DNA of 64,000 bases from positions 20,938-84,937 of the forward strand of contig JAKAJH010000007.1 in the NCBI GenBank assembly GCA_021813905.1, read 5' to 3'. Shown piece by piece: positions 8,375-17,248 of this stretch. Every line of letters begins with the position of its first letter. Position 1 is the first letter of the stretch. The stretch comes from Bacteroidota bacterium. GTDB lineage: Bacteria; Bacteroidota; Ignavibacteria; UBA10030. The position numbers were made by a program, and so were the translations under genes. The notes below the pieces were generated by a model. That model did no database searches, had not been told where the DNA came from, and saw only the letters and a list, made by a program, of their open reading frames with translations.

Positions 8375-10426
8375 ATGCATCCGGAGACCGCTCAATCGGT
8401 GCGGCATCGGGGCCGGCAGGCGGTCGCGGGAATCCGCATTTGCATCCCGCTGTTGACCCTCATTGCTGTCGCCTCTCTTGCGGCTCAAACCGTTCTCGTC
8501 GATCAGATCGGCTACCGTCCGAACGGGTCGAAGATCGTCCGTTCGACCACGGCGGCGGACAGCTTCGAGGTGATCGACAATTCCAGCGGATCACCATGCT
8601 TTGCGGGTGCGCTGATTCCCGGCGTCGCCAACGATCCGGCGACCGGACTCACGCTGTGGAGCGGCGATTTCAGCGGCGTGACGGCTCCCGGAACGTACAC
8701 CATCCGACTCAGGACCGGGGCGCTCTCCCCGGCATTTCGCATTGCGGACACCGTCTTCCGGCCGCTTGCGCGCGCGGCGCTCAAGGCGTTCTACCTGCAG
8801 CGGTGCGGCATGACACTCTCGATGGCGAATGCCGGTTTCTTCATGCACCAGGCCTGCCATCTCTCCGATGCTGCGTTCCATCCAACCGCGGAATCGTCCG
8901 GCGTTGTGATCGCGACCGGCGGCTGGCACGATGCGGGCGACTTCGGCAAGTACGTGGTCAACGCCGGCGTGACGGTCGGGACGCTGCTGCTGGCGTACGA
9001 GATGTTCCCGCAGTTCTTTGCCGGAGACGATGTCGGCATCCCGGAGAGCGGGAACGGCGTACCGGATCTCCTCGACGAAACCCGGTACGAGCTTGCGTGG
9101 ATTCTCCGTATGCAGTCGTCCGGCGGTGGATTCTTCACGAAGCTGACCCATCTGCAGTTCGAAGGATTCGTCATGCCGGACGCGGATACCGGCACGCGAT
9201 ACATCTACCAGATCTCATCCACCGCGACGGGGGATGCGGTGGCAATGCTCGCGCGTGCAGCGCGGATCTACCGGGCGTTCGACACGACGTTTGCCGCGAC
9301 CTGCCTCTCGGCGGCCCGCAAAGGGTGGACGTATCTTCAGGCGCACCCGTCGATCGTTCCGGACGGCGGCTTCCGCAATCCGACGGATACCGGAACGGGC
9401 GAGTATGGCGACGGGGATGACCGGGATGAGCGGCTCTGGGCGGCGTCGGAGCTTTACGCGACGACCGGGGAGAACGCATACCGGGATTACTACTATCTGC
9501 ATTTCTCCGACCGCGGCCTTTTTGAAGCGGCACCGTCCTGGCCGAATGTCACCGCGCTGGCGCATGCGACGTATCTGACCGCGCCGATCGGCGGTCAGGA
9601 TCCGGCGATCGCCCAGTCGCTGCGGAACTCCCTGCAGGCGTTCTGCCAGGAGCAGGTGGCACGGCATGCCGCCAGCGGACTCGGCGTCACGCTGGTGCCG
9701 GGAGAGTTCGTCTGGGGGAGCAATTCCTGCGCCCTGAACAATGCGGTGATCCTCATTCTCGGCGGGGAAGTGTTCGGAACGAGCGCCTACCGGCGGGTGG
9801 CGGCCGACCAGCTGCATTACGTCCTCGGCGTGAATCTGTTCGGCGGATCCTACGTCACGGGGACGGGCACGCGGAACCCGCGCTATCCGCATCATCGGCC
9901 GTCGGCATGCGATCGCGTCGCTGATCCGGTGCCGGGTCTCCTTGTGGGTGGTCCGAACCAGTATCTGAACGATCCGGTACTCGCGGCGAAATTCACGCCG
10001 CAGACACCCCCTGCCGCCTGCTACGCTGACGACCAGGGAAGCTACGCGTCGAATGAAGTGGCCATCAACTGGAATGCGCCGCTCGTCTTCGTTGCCGGGT
10101 ATCTGGCCGCAACATCGCAGTCGCTTTCGGTCGGAGACGATGGCGGCCGTCTTCCGGAGGCACCGGCGCTGGATCAGAATTACCCCAATCCGTTCAATCC
10201 GGCGACGCATATCCGTTTTCGGATGCGAGAGTCCGGTCCCGTGCGCGTGGAAGTGATGGACCTGCTCGGACGCACTGTCGCGACGCTGGTGGATGGATAC
10301 CGGAGACCGGGTGAGTATGATGTGGTGTTCGACGCGCGCACAGTCGGTGCAAGCAGCGGCGTCTATTTCTACCGGCTGACCACCGGAGAGATGAGTGAAT
10401 CGCGCCGGCTGGTTCTCGTGCGATAG
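8375..10426 (+). CDS. GH9 endoglucanase (cellulase) with N-terminal Ig-like domain and T9SS sorting domain
   Basis: 683 residues. ATG 8375 is preferred to ATG 8345 because the AAGGAG at 8357-8362 lies inside the longer frame and would serve 8375; spacing is long (12 bases). After the signal anchor ('ICIPLLTLIAVASLAAQ') comes the CelD-type N-terminal Ig-like domain ('VDQIGYRPNGSKI'), then the GH9 (alpha/alpha)6 barrel. 'GGWHDAGDFGKYV' holds the catalytic base pair Asp186/Asp189 and 'SNEVAINWNAPLV' the acid Glu561. It cleaves beta-1,4-glucans internally. The tail begins 'LDQNYPNPFNPATHI' and ends 'SESRRLVLVR', a classical T9SS type A domain, so the enzyme should be surface-exposed. Confidence 0.93.
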   Translation: MHPETAQSVRHRGRQAVAGIRICIPLLTLIAVASLAAQTVLVDQIGYRPNGSKIVRSTTAADSFEVIDNSSGSPCFAGALIPGVANDPATGLTLWSGDFSGVTAPGTYTIRLRTGALSPAFRIADTVFRPLARAALKAFYLQRCGMTLSMANAGFFMHQACHLSDAAFHPTAESSGVVIATGGWHDAGDFGKYVVNAGVTVGTLLLAYEMFPQFFAGDDVGIPESGNGVPDLLDETRYELAWILRMQSSGGGFFTKLTHLQFEGFVMPDADTGTRYIYQISSTATGDAVAMLARAARIYRAFDTTFAATCLSAARKGWTYLQAHPSIVPDGGFRNPTDTGTGEYGDGDDRDERLWAASELYATTGENAYRDYYYLHFSDRGLFEAAPSWPNVTALAHATYLTAPIGGQDPAIAQSLRNSLQAFCQEQVARHAASGLGVTLVPGEFVWGSNSCALNNAVILILGGEVFGTSAYRRVAADQLHYVLGVNLFGGSYVTGTGTRNPRYPHHRPSACDRVADPVPGLLVGGPNQYLNDPVLAAKFTPQTPPAACYADDQGSYASNEVAINWNAPLVFVAGYLAATSQSLSVGDDGGRLPEAPALDQNYPNPFNPATHIRFRMRESGPVRVEVMDLLGRTVATLVDGYRRPGEYDVVFDARTVGASSGVYFYRLTTGEMSESRRLVLVR

Positions 10427-10468
10427 GAAGGAAACACGCGGTGCGAACGTCTGGAGAGAGAAAGAATA

Positions 10469-11476
10469 ATGGCACGGATTGAAGTCACGCTCGGCGTCGA
10501 CCTCGGCGGGACCACCACGAGCATCGGTTTTGTCGACCGGAGAGGTCGCGTGATGGCAGAGACGACGCTCCCGACATCGCCGCATCAGCCGGCTGCGAAG
10601 TTCTTCGAGCGGCTGTACATCGCCGCAGCGGCGCTGCTGAAGTCTACCCCGGGCATCGAACTGATCGGGATCGGGATCGGTGCGCCGAACGCTAACTACT
10701 TCCGCGGCACCATCGAGGCGCCTCCCAATCTCAGCTGGGATCATGTGGACGTCATTCAGGAGGTGGGCCGCTTCACCGAGGTGCCGGTCTCCGTGACGAA
10801 TGACGCGAACGCCGCCGCGCTCGGTGAAATGCTCTTCGGGGCGGCGCAGGGAATGCGGGATTTCATCGTCATCACCCTCGGCACAGGGTTGGGAAGCGGT
10901 ATCGTGGTCAATGGATCGCTCGTGTACGGCGCGGAAGGATTCGCCGGAGAACTGGGACATACGATCGTGGAGCCGGACGGACGGGAATGCGGCTGCGGCC
11001 GGAGAGGATGCCTCGAGACATACGCCTCTGCGAACGGGATCCGCCGCACCGTGCACCAGCTGATCTGTGACACGCTGTTGCCCAGCGAGCTGCGCCGCTT
11101 GCCGTACGAGTCCCTCACCTCGCGCATTATCTACGAAGCGGCAAGCCGGGGCGACCGGATCGCCCTCCGGGCGTTCGAAGACGTCGGTCGCATCCTCGGG
11201 ATCAAGCTTGCCGATGCGGTGGCCCACACGCAGCCGGAAGCGATTATCCTGTTCGGCGGGCTCGCAGCGGCCGGCGATCTGATCCTCATCCCGACACGCC
11301 GGTCCATGGAAGAACACCTGCTGGGCGTGTTCCGGAACAAGGTCAAGCTCCTGCCGTCCGGTCTGCCGGATGGGAACACCGCCGTTCTCGGCGCGGCCGC
11401 GCTCATCTGGAACGATATTGAGCGGCGCAATTCCGAAGGTGTGCAGGTGCACGCGAGTGCGGGCGGACGCCGGTGA
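10469..11476 (+). CDS. ROK family sugar kinase (glucokinase-like)
   Basis: 335 residues, cytoplasmic. The N-terminal phosphate-binding loop reads 'GVDLGGTTTSIGFVD', followed by the catalytic 'NDANAAALGE' segment (Asp in NDAN) and the ROK signature 'GELGHTIVEPDG'. The zinc-binding motif is 'CGCGRRGCLE'. The protein lacks the DNA-binding winged helix of ROK repressors such as NagC, so it is a kinase rather than a regulator. It probably phosphorylates glucose released from beta-glucan and is the only intracellular metabolic enzyme in the locus. The exact sugar is inferred. A purine-rich stretch precedes the ATG. Confidence 0.88.
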   Translation: MARIEVTLGVDLGGTTTSIGFVDRRGRVMAETTLPTSPHQPAAKFFERLYIAAAALLKSTPGIELIGIGIGAPNANYFRGTIEAPPNLSWDHVDVIQEVGRFTEVPVSVTNDANAAALGEMLFGAAQGMRDFIVITLGTGLGSGIVVNGSLVYGAEGFAGELGHTIVEPDGRECGCGRRGCLETYASANGIRRTVHQLICDTLLPSELRRLPYESLTSRIIYEAASRGDRIALRAFEDVGRILGIKLADAVAHTQPEAIILFGGLAAAGDLILIPTRRSMEEHLLGVFRNKVKLLPSGLPDGNTAVLGAAALIWNDIERRNSEGVQVHASAGGRR

Positions 11477-11516
11477 CGAGAGCGGTCTCTGAGATGTTTT
11501 CACCGTATCTTGTTCG

Positions 11517-13442
11517 GTGAGCCGTGAAGGGACGGACGAAACTGTGAACAGACAAGTGCGAACGGCTGTGAGACGAACTGCCCATGCCCGGAGAACAGCG
11601 CGGAATTGCTCTCGCGCGATCATCGGATTCCTGCTGACCTCTGCAACGTTGCTGTACGGGCAGATGCCGCGCTCATTGCCGCAGGATACGGTCGCCACCG
11701 TGGGCACGGCGGTGATCACGGCCGCCGATCTCCTGCGACGCATGGAACTGATGCCGTATCCGGATCTTGCGCACGGGGGCGATCCGGAAGAGGTGAAACG
11801 CCGTTCGCTGTATGCCATGCTCGCCGAGCGAGTGCTTGCCAATGAGGCGAAGCGCGAGCGGCTGCCGGAAGATGCCACCACGCAGCGCATGCGGCACGAA
11901 CTGGAGAACCTCTTCGTCCGCGACGAGCTGTTCAAGAGGGAAATCGAGCAAAAGGCGATTCCCGCCGAAAGCGATGTGTATCAGGCGGTCCGCCGGTTCG
12001 AACAGGAACTGACGGTGGAGTGCTTCCTCACCCGGACGGGAGACGATGCGACGGCCCTGGTACGTGCATTGCGCAAGCGGACGCCGCCTGCACGACGCGA
12101 TTCGATCATCGGATCGCTGGCGACCGAGCGCGATACGATCCTCATTCATTTCGATGGTCCCGACTCCGCCTTTGAACGCGCCGCATACGGGATCGGTGCG
12201 TCGGGTGTCTCCGCGCCGGTACACTCCGAACAACTCGGCTGGGCCGTGCTGGTGCTGTTGGACGTGCGCCCCTCTTCGATGGCTCAAAAGATGAATGTGG
12301 TCGAACGCCGGGACCATGTGGTGCAGATTCTCAAGCGGCGGATCGAGATGCAGATGCAGGATGCCTACGCGCGACAAGTGCTTGCCACGCGGACGGCGCG
12401 GGGGGACACCGCGGTGTTCAACCTCTTCGCGGATTCATTGATTGCCCTGTGGCGGACGGATCCGGAGCATTTCCATCGGGACGGCGGCTATGTCGTCACC
12501 GCGGACATGGCCGATCTTCTGCTTGAGGAGCTTGCCGATCAGCTGGATCGCCCGCTTGTGCGTATCGACGATGGCGACGTGACTCTCGGACAGTTTCTGG
12601 AAATGATGCGCTACGAAAACTTCGTCTGTTCAGCGTACGAAGGATGGCAGGCGAAGCTGGAGTTGAATGAAGAGGTGCGCCATGTGGTGGGGCGCGAGCT
12701 CCTGGCACGGGAAGGGCGACGCCAGAATCTGCAGTTCTCGACGGCGGTGCAGAACGAGTTGAGCGAATGGACCGACTACTGGGCGGCACGGCAACTTCTC
12801 TATCGCGTCCGTGACTCCGTGCGCGTGACGGACGATGAAATCGTCTCCCACCTTGTCCGGAATTCGGCCTCGTTCGGCGGATCGTATGAGGTCAACGTGC
12901 GCGAGATCCTGTGCAAGGATCTTGCGACAGCCTCCGTGGTACTGTCCGCGCTGAACAGTGGAAAGACACCGGCGGAACTGGCTCCGCAGTATTCTCTTCG
13001 AGCGGAATGGGCGTCCCGCGGCGGAGAGTCGGGCTACTTCCCGGTGCGTGAGCACCCGGAACTGGGCTTCCGTGCGCTCATGGCTCCGCCGGGTGTGCTT
13101 CAGGGACCGTTCAAGCTGGACGGCGGATACTCGATCTTCACCGTGCTCGGCACGCGCCGGACGAAGAGCGCACTCACCGATTTTGCCACGCTCCGCCGGA
13201 ACGTGGAACAGCGGCTTCTGGAGGAACGAAAGCGCGATGCGCTGAATCGGTTCATTGCCGCATGCGCCCGGGAGCAGCAGGTCTCGGTCGATGACGCGGC
13301 GCTCCGGAAGATTCATCCGACGATGATCCCGATGTTCACCCGCCGTTACATGGGCTTCGGCGGGATCATGTCCGGCGCACCCATCCTCATGCACCAATGG
13401 GATTGGTACCAGGACTTCCAGAAAGCCAATCCTCTTCCCTAA
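11517..13442 (+). CDS. SurA/PrsA-like peptidyl-prolyl isomerase (parvulin type)
   Basis: 641 residues. The start is a GTG at 11517; another GTG (11544) nine codons on is possible. A basic N-terminus and a hydrophobic segment ('AIIGFLLTSATLLYG') indicate export or anchoring. The next part ('VATVGTAVITAADLLRRMEL') is the SurA N-terminal chaperone type. Near residues 455-560 is a parvulin PPIase domain ('VNVREILCKDLATASVVLSAL', 'SRGGESGYFPV', 'GPFKLDGGYSIFTVLG'). SurA-like proteins help outer-membrane and exported proteins fold in the periplasm. Its place between glycosidase genes suggests help with the large secreted enzymes of the locus. A TATCTT hexamer ends 5 bases before the GTG, but no -35 match is present. 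Confidence 0.82.
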   Translation: MSREGTDETVNRQVRTAVRRTAHARRTARNCSRAIIGFLLTSATLLYGQMPRSLPQDTVATVGTAVITAADLLRRMELMPYPDLAHGGDPEEVKRRSLYAMLAERVLANEAKRERLPEDATTQRMRHELENLFVRDELFKREIEQKAIPAESDVYQAVRRFEQELTVECFLTRTGDDATALVRALRKRTPPARRDSIIGSLATERDTILIHFDGPDSAFERAAYGIGASGVSAPVHSEQLGWAVLVLLDVRPSSMAQKMNVVERRDHVVQILKRRIEMQMQDAYARQVLATRTARGDTAVFNLFADSLIALWRTDPEHFHRDGGYVVTADMADLLLEELADQLDRPLVRIDDGDVTLGQFLEMMRYENFVCSAYEGWQAKLELNEEVRHVVGRELLAREGRRQNLQFSTAVQNELSEWTDYWAARQLLYRVRDSVRVTDDEIVSHLVRNSASFGGSYEVNVREILCKDLATASVVLSALNSGKTPAELAPQYSLRAEWASRGGESGYFPVREHPELGFRALMAPPGVLQGPFKLDGGYSIFTVLGTRRTKSALTDFATLRRNVEQRLLEERKRDALNRFIAACAREQQVSVDDAALRKIHPTMIPMFTRRYMGFGGIMSGAPILMHQWDWYQDFQKANPLP

Positions 13443-13454
13443 CGGACCTTCTTT

Positions 13455-15956
13455 ATGAACCGCTCGATCGTTGCTGCGACGTGTGCGCTGTCCCTCCTCC
13501 TTCCCGTTCTGATGCCGGCGCAGGAAGCGGTGTACAAGGATTCGTCGGCACCCCTCGATGCGCGGGTAACGGACCTTCTGCCCCGTCTCACGCTGGAAGA
13601 GAAGATCGACCTGCTTGGCGGCACAGGCTTCGCGACGAAGCCGATCCCGCGGCTGGGCATTCCGGAGCTGCGGATGACGGACGGGCCGCTCGGTGTCCGG
13701 TGGGGCCGGTCCACGGCCTTCCCGGCAGGCATCTGCATGGCCTCGACGTGGGATACGACGCTGGTGAATTCGATCGGCGCGGCGATCGGCCGCGAGGTCA
13801 AGGGGCATGATCGCCACGTCATCCTCGGTCCGTGCGTGAACATCGCGCGGATTCCGCAGGGAGGAAGGAATTTCGAAAGCTACGGAGAGGATCCGTACCT
13901 GGCCGCCCGGATGGCCGTCTCATACATTCGCGGCGTTCAGAGCGAAGGCGTCGCCGCCACGGTGAAGCATTTCGCCTGCAACAATCAGGAATATGAGCGC
14001 ATGTTCGTGGATGTCCATGTTGGCGAACGCGCGCTTCAGGAGATCTATCTCCCCGCGTTCAAGGCCGCGGTTCAGGAGGCGAACGTTCTGTGCGTGATGA
14101 ATGCCTACAATAAAGTGAACGGCCATTTCGCCAGCGAGAACGATGACCTGCTCATCCACCGGCTGAAGCACGATTGGGGATTCCCGGGGCTCGTCATGTC
14201 AGATTGGGGCGCGGTGCACAGCACGATCCCGACGGCGAACGGCGGCATGGACCTCGAGATGCCGTTCGGGAAATATCTGAAGGCGAAGACGCTTCTGCCG
14301 GCCGTTCAGTCCGGAACCGTGAGTGAAGAGACGATCGATGCGAAGGTCCGGCGGATCCTCCGCACGGAATTCGCCCTTGGTCTCTTTGAGCATCCCTCCC
14401 TGAAGGATGAGCGTCTCATTGGTACTCCGGAGAATCGCGAGGCCGCCTATCGTGCGGCGCTGGAAGGCGCGGTTCTGCTGAAGAACGCCGACGGTGCGCT
14501 TCCGCTCACCATAAATCGTCTGCATTCCATCGCGGTGATCGGTCCGGATGCCGCTGTCTGCCGGACAGGCGGAGGCGGAAGCTCGATGGTCGATCCGATC
14601 AGCGCCCCCAGCCCGCTGGAAATTCTCAAAGAGCGTTTTGGGAAGATGCTCACGATCACCTATGCTGCCGGAATTCATCTGGACGGCGAAGCGGTGCCGA
14701 TCGGTTCCGACTATCTTCTGACTCCGGACGGCAGGCACGGACTGAAGGGAGAGTACTTCAGCAACATGGATTTGCAGGGGGCGCCGGCGTTCGTGCGGAC
14801 CGATCCGCAGGTGAATTTCGATTTCAATACGGAGAGTCCGAAGGAGGGCTTTCCACAGTTCAATTATTCGGTGCGATGGACCGGAACGCTTCGTCCGGAA
14901 AAGTCGGGGAAGTACGTCATCGACCTCAGCGCGGACGACGGCATGCGGCTCTGGGTGGACGACCGGCAGGTGATCGATGACTGGAGTGATCACGCGGTGG
15001 AATCCCGCGAGGCCACGCTGGACCTCGAAAGCGGGAAGTCATATCAGATCCGGATCGAATACTATCAGCGGGGCGGCGGAGCGGCGATCCGGTTCGGCTG
15101 GACGCTGCCGGGCCCTGACCCGATGGCGGCGGCGATCGAAGCGGCAAAGAACTCTGATATGGTGTTGCTCTTCGTCGGGACATCCGGCGCGTATGAATCG
15201 GAAGGATTCGACCGCGAGGATCTTACGCTGCCGAAGAATCAGGACGCGCTCATCCGGGACATCGCCCGCATCAACAAGAACACCATCGTCGTGCTGACGT
15301 GCGGTTCTCCGGTGCTCATGGACGGATGGATCGGCGACGTGAAAGCGGTTCTGCTGACATGGTTCGGCGGACAGGAAATGGGCAGGGCCATCGCTGACCT
15401 CCTGACCGGAGTTGCGGCGCCGTCCGGGAAGCTTCCGGTCACCTTCCCGCATCGGTGGGAAGACTGCTCGGCCTACGGATCATACCACACGCGCGACAGT
15501 GTGACCGAGTACACGGATGGAAACCTCGTCGGGTATCGGTTCGCGGATGCGAAGCACATCGAGCCACTCTTTCCGTTCGGGTATGGACTTTCGTACACGA
15601 ACTTCGAGTATGACGATGTGAAAGTGGAATGTGCCGGAAGTGTGGCAGATCCAGTTGCGACGGTGTCGTTCCGCGTTCGGAACACCGGTGCCGTCCGGGG
15701 CGCCGAAGTAGCGCAAGTCTATGTGCATCAAGTGAATGCGGCGGATGGCCGTCCCGTGAAGGAGCTCAAGGCGTTCCGACGGATCGATCTCGCTCCCGGT
15801 GAGCCGACTGTGGTATCTGTCACGCTCGGTCGTGATGCGTTTGCGACATTTGATGTGGCGTCGGGCACCTGGGTGGTGCCGGCGGGAGCGTACGAGATTC
15901 AGATCGGCAGCTCGTCGCGCGACATCCGGCTGACAGCACCGGTCACACTGAAGTGA
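13455..15956 (+). CDS. GH3 beta-glucosidase with inserted PA14 domain
   Basis: 833 residues, starting 12 bases after the parvulin gene. A signal peptide ('SIVAATCALSLLLPVLMPAQ') is followed by the GH3 barrel with 'GLVMSDWGAVH' (nucleophile Asp250). The GH3 C-domain is interrupted at about residues 425-560 by a PA14 domain ('GLKGEYFSNMDLQG', 'SADDGMRLWVDDR', 'YYQRGGGAAIRFGW'). PA14 inserts in GH3 enzymes shape the +1 subsite and favour particular disaccharides or aryl-glucosides. A fibronectin III-like domain closes the protein; no T9SS tail, so periplasmic location is expected. The stop overlaps the next start (TGATG), indicating translational coupling. Confidence 0.93.
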   Translation: MNRSIVAATCALSLLLPVLMPAQEAVYKDSSAPLDARVTDLLPRLTLEEKIDLLGGTGFATKPIPRLGIPELRMTDGPLGVRWGRSTAFPAGICMASTWDTTLVNSIGAAIGREVKGHDRHVILGPCVNIARIPQGGRNFESYGEDPYLAARMAVSYIRGVQSEGVAATVKHFACNNQEYERMFVDVHVGERALQEIYLPAFKAAVQEANVLCVMNAYNKVNGHFASENDDLLIHRLKHDWGFPGLVMSDWGAVHSTIPTANGGMDLEMPFGKYLKAKTLLPAVQSGTVSEETIDAKVRRILRTEFALGLFEHPSLKDERLIGTPENREAAYRAALEGAVLLKNADGALPLTINRLHSIAVIGPDAAVCRTGGGGSSMVDPISAPSPLEILKERFGKMLTITYAAGIHLDGEAVPIGSDYLLTPDGRHGLKGEYFSNMDLQGAPAFVRTDPQVNFDFNTESPKEGFPQFNYSVRWTGTLRPEKSGKYVIDLSADDGMRLWVDDRQVIDDWSDHAVESREATLDLESGKSYQIRIEYYQRGGGAAIRFGWTLPGPDPMAAAIEAAKNSDMVLLFVGTSGAYESEGFDREDLTLPKNQDALIRDIARINKNTIVVLTCGSPVLMDGWIGDVKAVLLTWFGGQEMGRAIADLLTGVAAPSGKLPVTFPHRWEDCSAYGSYHTRDSVTEYTDGNLVGYRFADAKHIEPLFPFGYGLSYTNFEYDDVKVECAGSVADPVATVSFRVRNTGAVRGAEVAQVYVHQVNAADGRPVKELKAFRRIDLAPGEPTVVSVTLGRDAFATFDVASGTWVVPAGAYEIQIGSSSRDIRLTAPVTLK

Positions 15957-17203
15957 TGAAAAGAAACACAACAATGGCTGCAAAGATCGGCGTCGGCGTG
16001 ACGCTTCTGGTGATGGCGCTCGCCGGCACTGCCCCGGGACAGACCGGCGGTTTCGTGTCGGTACGCGGACCGGAAATCGTTGCGCCGGACGGAACGCCTC
16101 TGCTGCTCCGTGGCATCAATCTCGGCAACTGGCTCGTGCCGGAAGGGTACATGTTCAAGTTCGAGTCCGCCACGTCGCCGCGCATGATCAACGACGTCAT
16201 CGCGGAGCTGATCGGCGAGGATGCGGCAGAAGATTTCTGGAATGAGTATCGCGATGCGTACATCACCCGCGACGACATCCGGTACATCCGGGAGCTGGGA
16301 CTGAATTCCGTCCGGATCCCGTTCCATTGGAAGCTGTTCTCGGTGCGCGATTCGGACGGGGTGCTGGAAGGACCCGGCGTCCGTCTGATGGACCGCGTCA
16401 TCCGCTGGTGCCGCGACGAACATCTGTGGGCGATCCTGGACATGCACTGCGCTCCGGGCGGTCAGACCGGCGACAATATCGACGACAGCCGTGGATATCC
16501 GTTCCTGTTCGAGAGTCCCCGCAGCCAGGAACGCGTGACGAAGCTCTGGACCGCCATCGCGGCGCGATACCGGAATGAGCCGACCGTGATCGGATACGAT
16601 TTGCTCAACGAACCGATCGCGACCTATTTCGACTCGACGGCGTTGAATCCGCTGCTCGAGCCCGTGTACCGCCGTATCACAGCGGGCATCCGTTCGGTCG
16701 ACACGAACCACCTCGTGTTTCTCGGCGGCGCGCAATGGGACGGGAATTTCCGGGTGTTCGGTCCGCCGTTCGATTCGAAGCTGGTCTACACGTTCCATCG
16801 GTACTGGTGCGATACCACGCAGGCGATGATCCGGGAGTTCGTCGATTTCCGGACGCGCTACAACGTACCGCTGTGGATGGGGGAATCGGGTGAGAACACG
16901 GATGCGTGGATCGATGCGTGGCGCCGGCTGCAGGAGCGGAATGACATCGGCTGGTGCTTCTGGCCGTACAAGAAGATGGACGCGTCGCGAAACCTCGTGA
17001 CCTTTCCCCGCCCGGAAGGTTGGGATGTGCTTGTGAAGTATGCGAACAGCAACCGCTCGAGCTATGCCGGCATTCGTTCCGCACGGCCCGATGCGACGGT
17101 AGTGCGCGAGGCGCTACGGCAGTTCCTGCAGCTGTGCCGGTTCTCTTCCTGCCGGCTGAACCCGGGGTATGCCCGCAGTCTCGGGCTGAGCGTTCCCCGC
17201 TGA
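15956..17203 (+). CDS. GH5 endo-beta-glucanase/exo-glucanase family enzyme
   Basis: 415 residues. ATG 15956 shares its A with the upstream TGA. Signal peptide 'IGVGVTLLVMALAGTAPGQ'. The barrel begins 'LRGINLGNWLVPEGYMFKFE', a segment shared with exo-1,3-glucanase-like GH5 members. Catalytic Glu219 is in 'LLNEPI' (acid/base) and Glu310 in 'LWMGESGEN' (nucleophile). It likely cleaves beta-glucans. Unlike the paralogue at 17249 it has no carbohydrate-binding module and no T9SS tail, ending soon after the barrel in a short Arg/Cys-containing extension. It is therefore predicted periplasmic. Confidence 0.9.
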   Translation: MKRNTTMAAKIGVGVTLLVMALAGTAPGQTGGFVSVRGPEIVAPDGTPLLLRGINLGNWLVPEGYMFKFESATSPRMINDVIAELIGEDAAEDFWNEYRDAYITRDDIRYIRELGLNSVRIPFHWKLFSVRDSDGVLEGPGVRLMDRVIRWCRDEHLWAILDMHCAPGGQTGDNIDDSRGYPFLFESPRSQERVTKLWTAIAARYRNEPTVIGYDLLNEPIATYFDSTALNPLLEPVYRRITAGIRSVDTNHLVFLGGAQWDGNFRVFGPPFDSKLVYTFHRYWCDTTQAMIREFVDFRTRYNVPLWMGESGENTDAWIDAWRRLQERNDIGWCFWPYKKMDASRNLVTFPRPEGWDVLVKYANSNRSSYAGIRSARPDATVVREALRQFLQLCRFSSCRLNPGYARSLGLSVPR

Positions 17204-17248
17204 TCCGCCGCAGGCGCGGGTCATTCTCCAGAAACCAAAAGGTCGAAG

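Noticed and set aside
11483..11517. Leaderless promoter for the parvulin gene
   Set aside because: TATCTT ends 5 bases before the GTG but no -35 match at 16-18 bases upstream; the gene may simply be read through from the kinase.
9215..11935. 906-codon open frame on the minus strand
   Set aside because: Lies opposite GH9 and the ROK kinase, composition Arg/His-rich, no domain: antisense shadow due to high GC.
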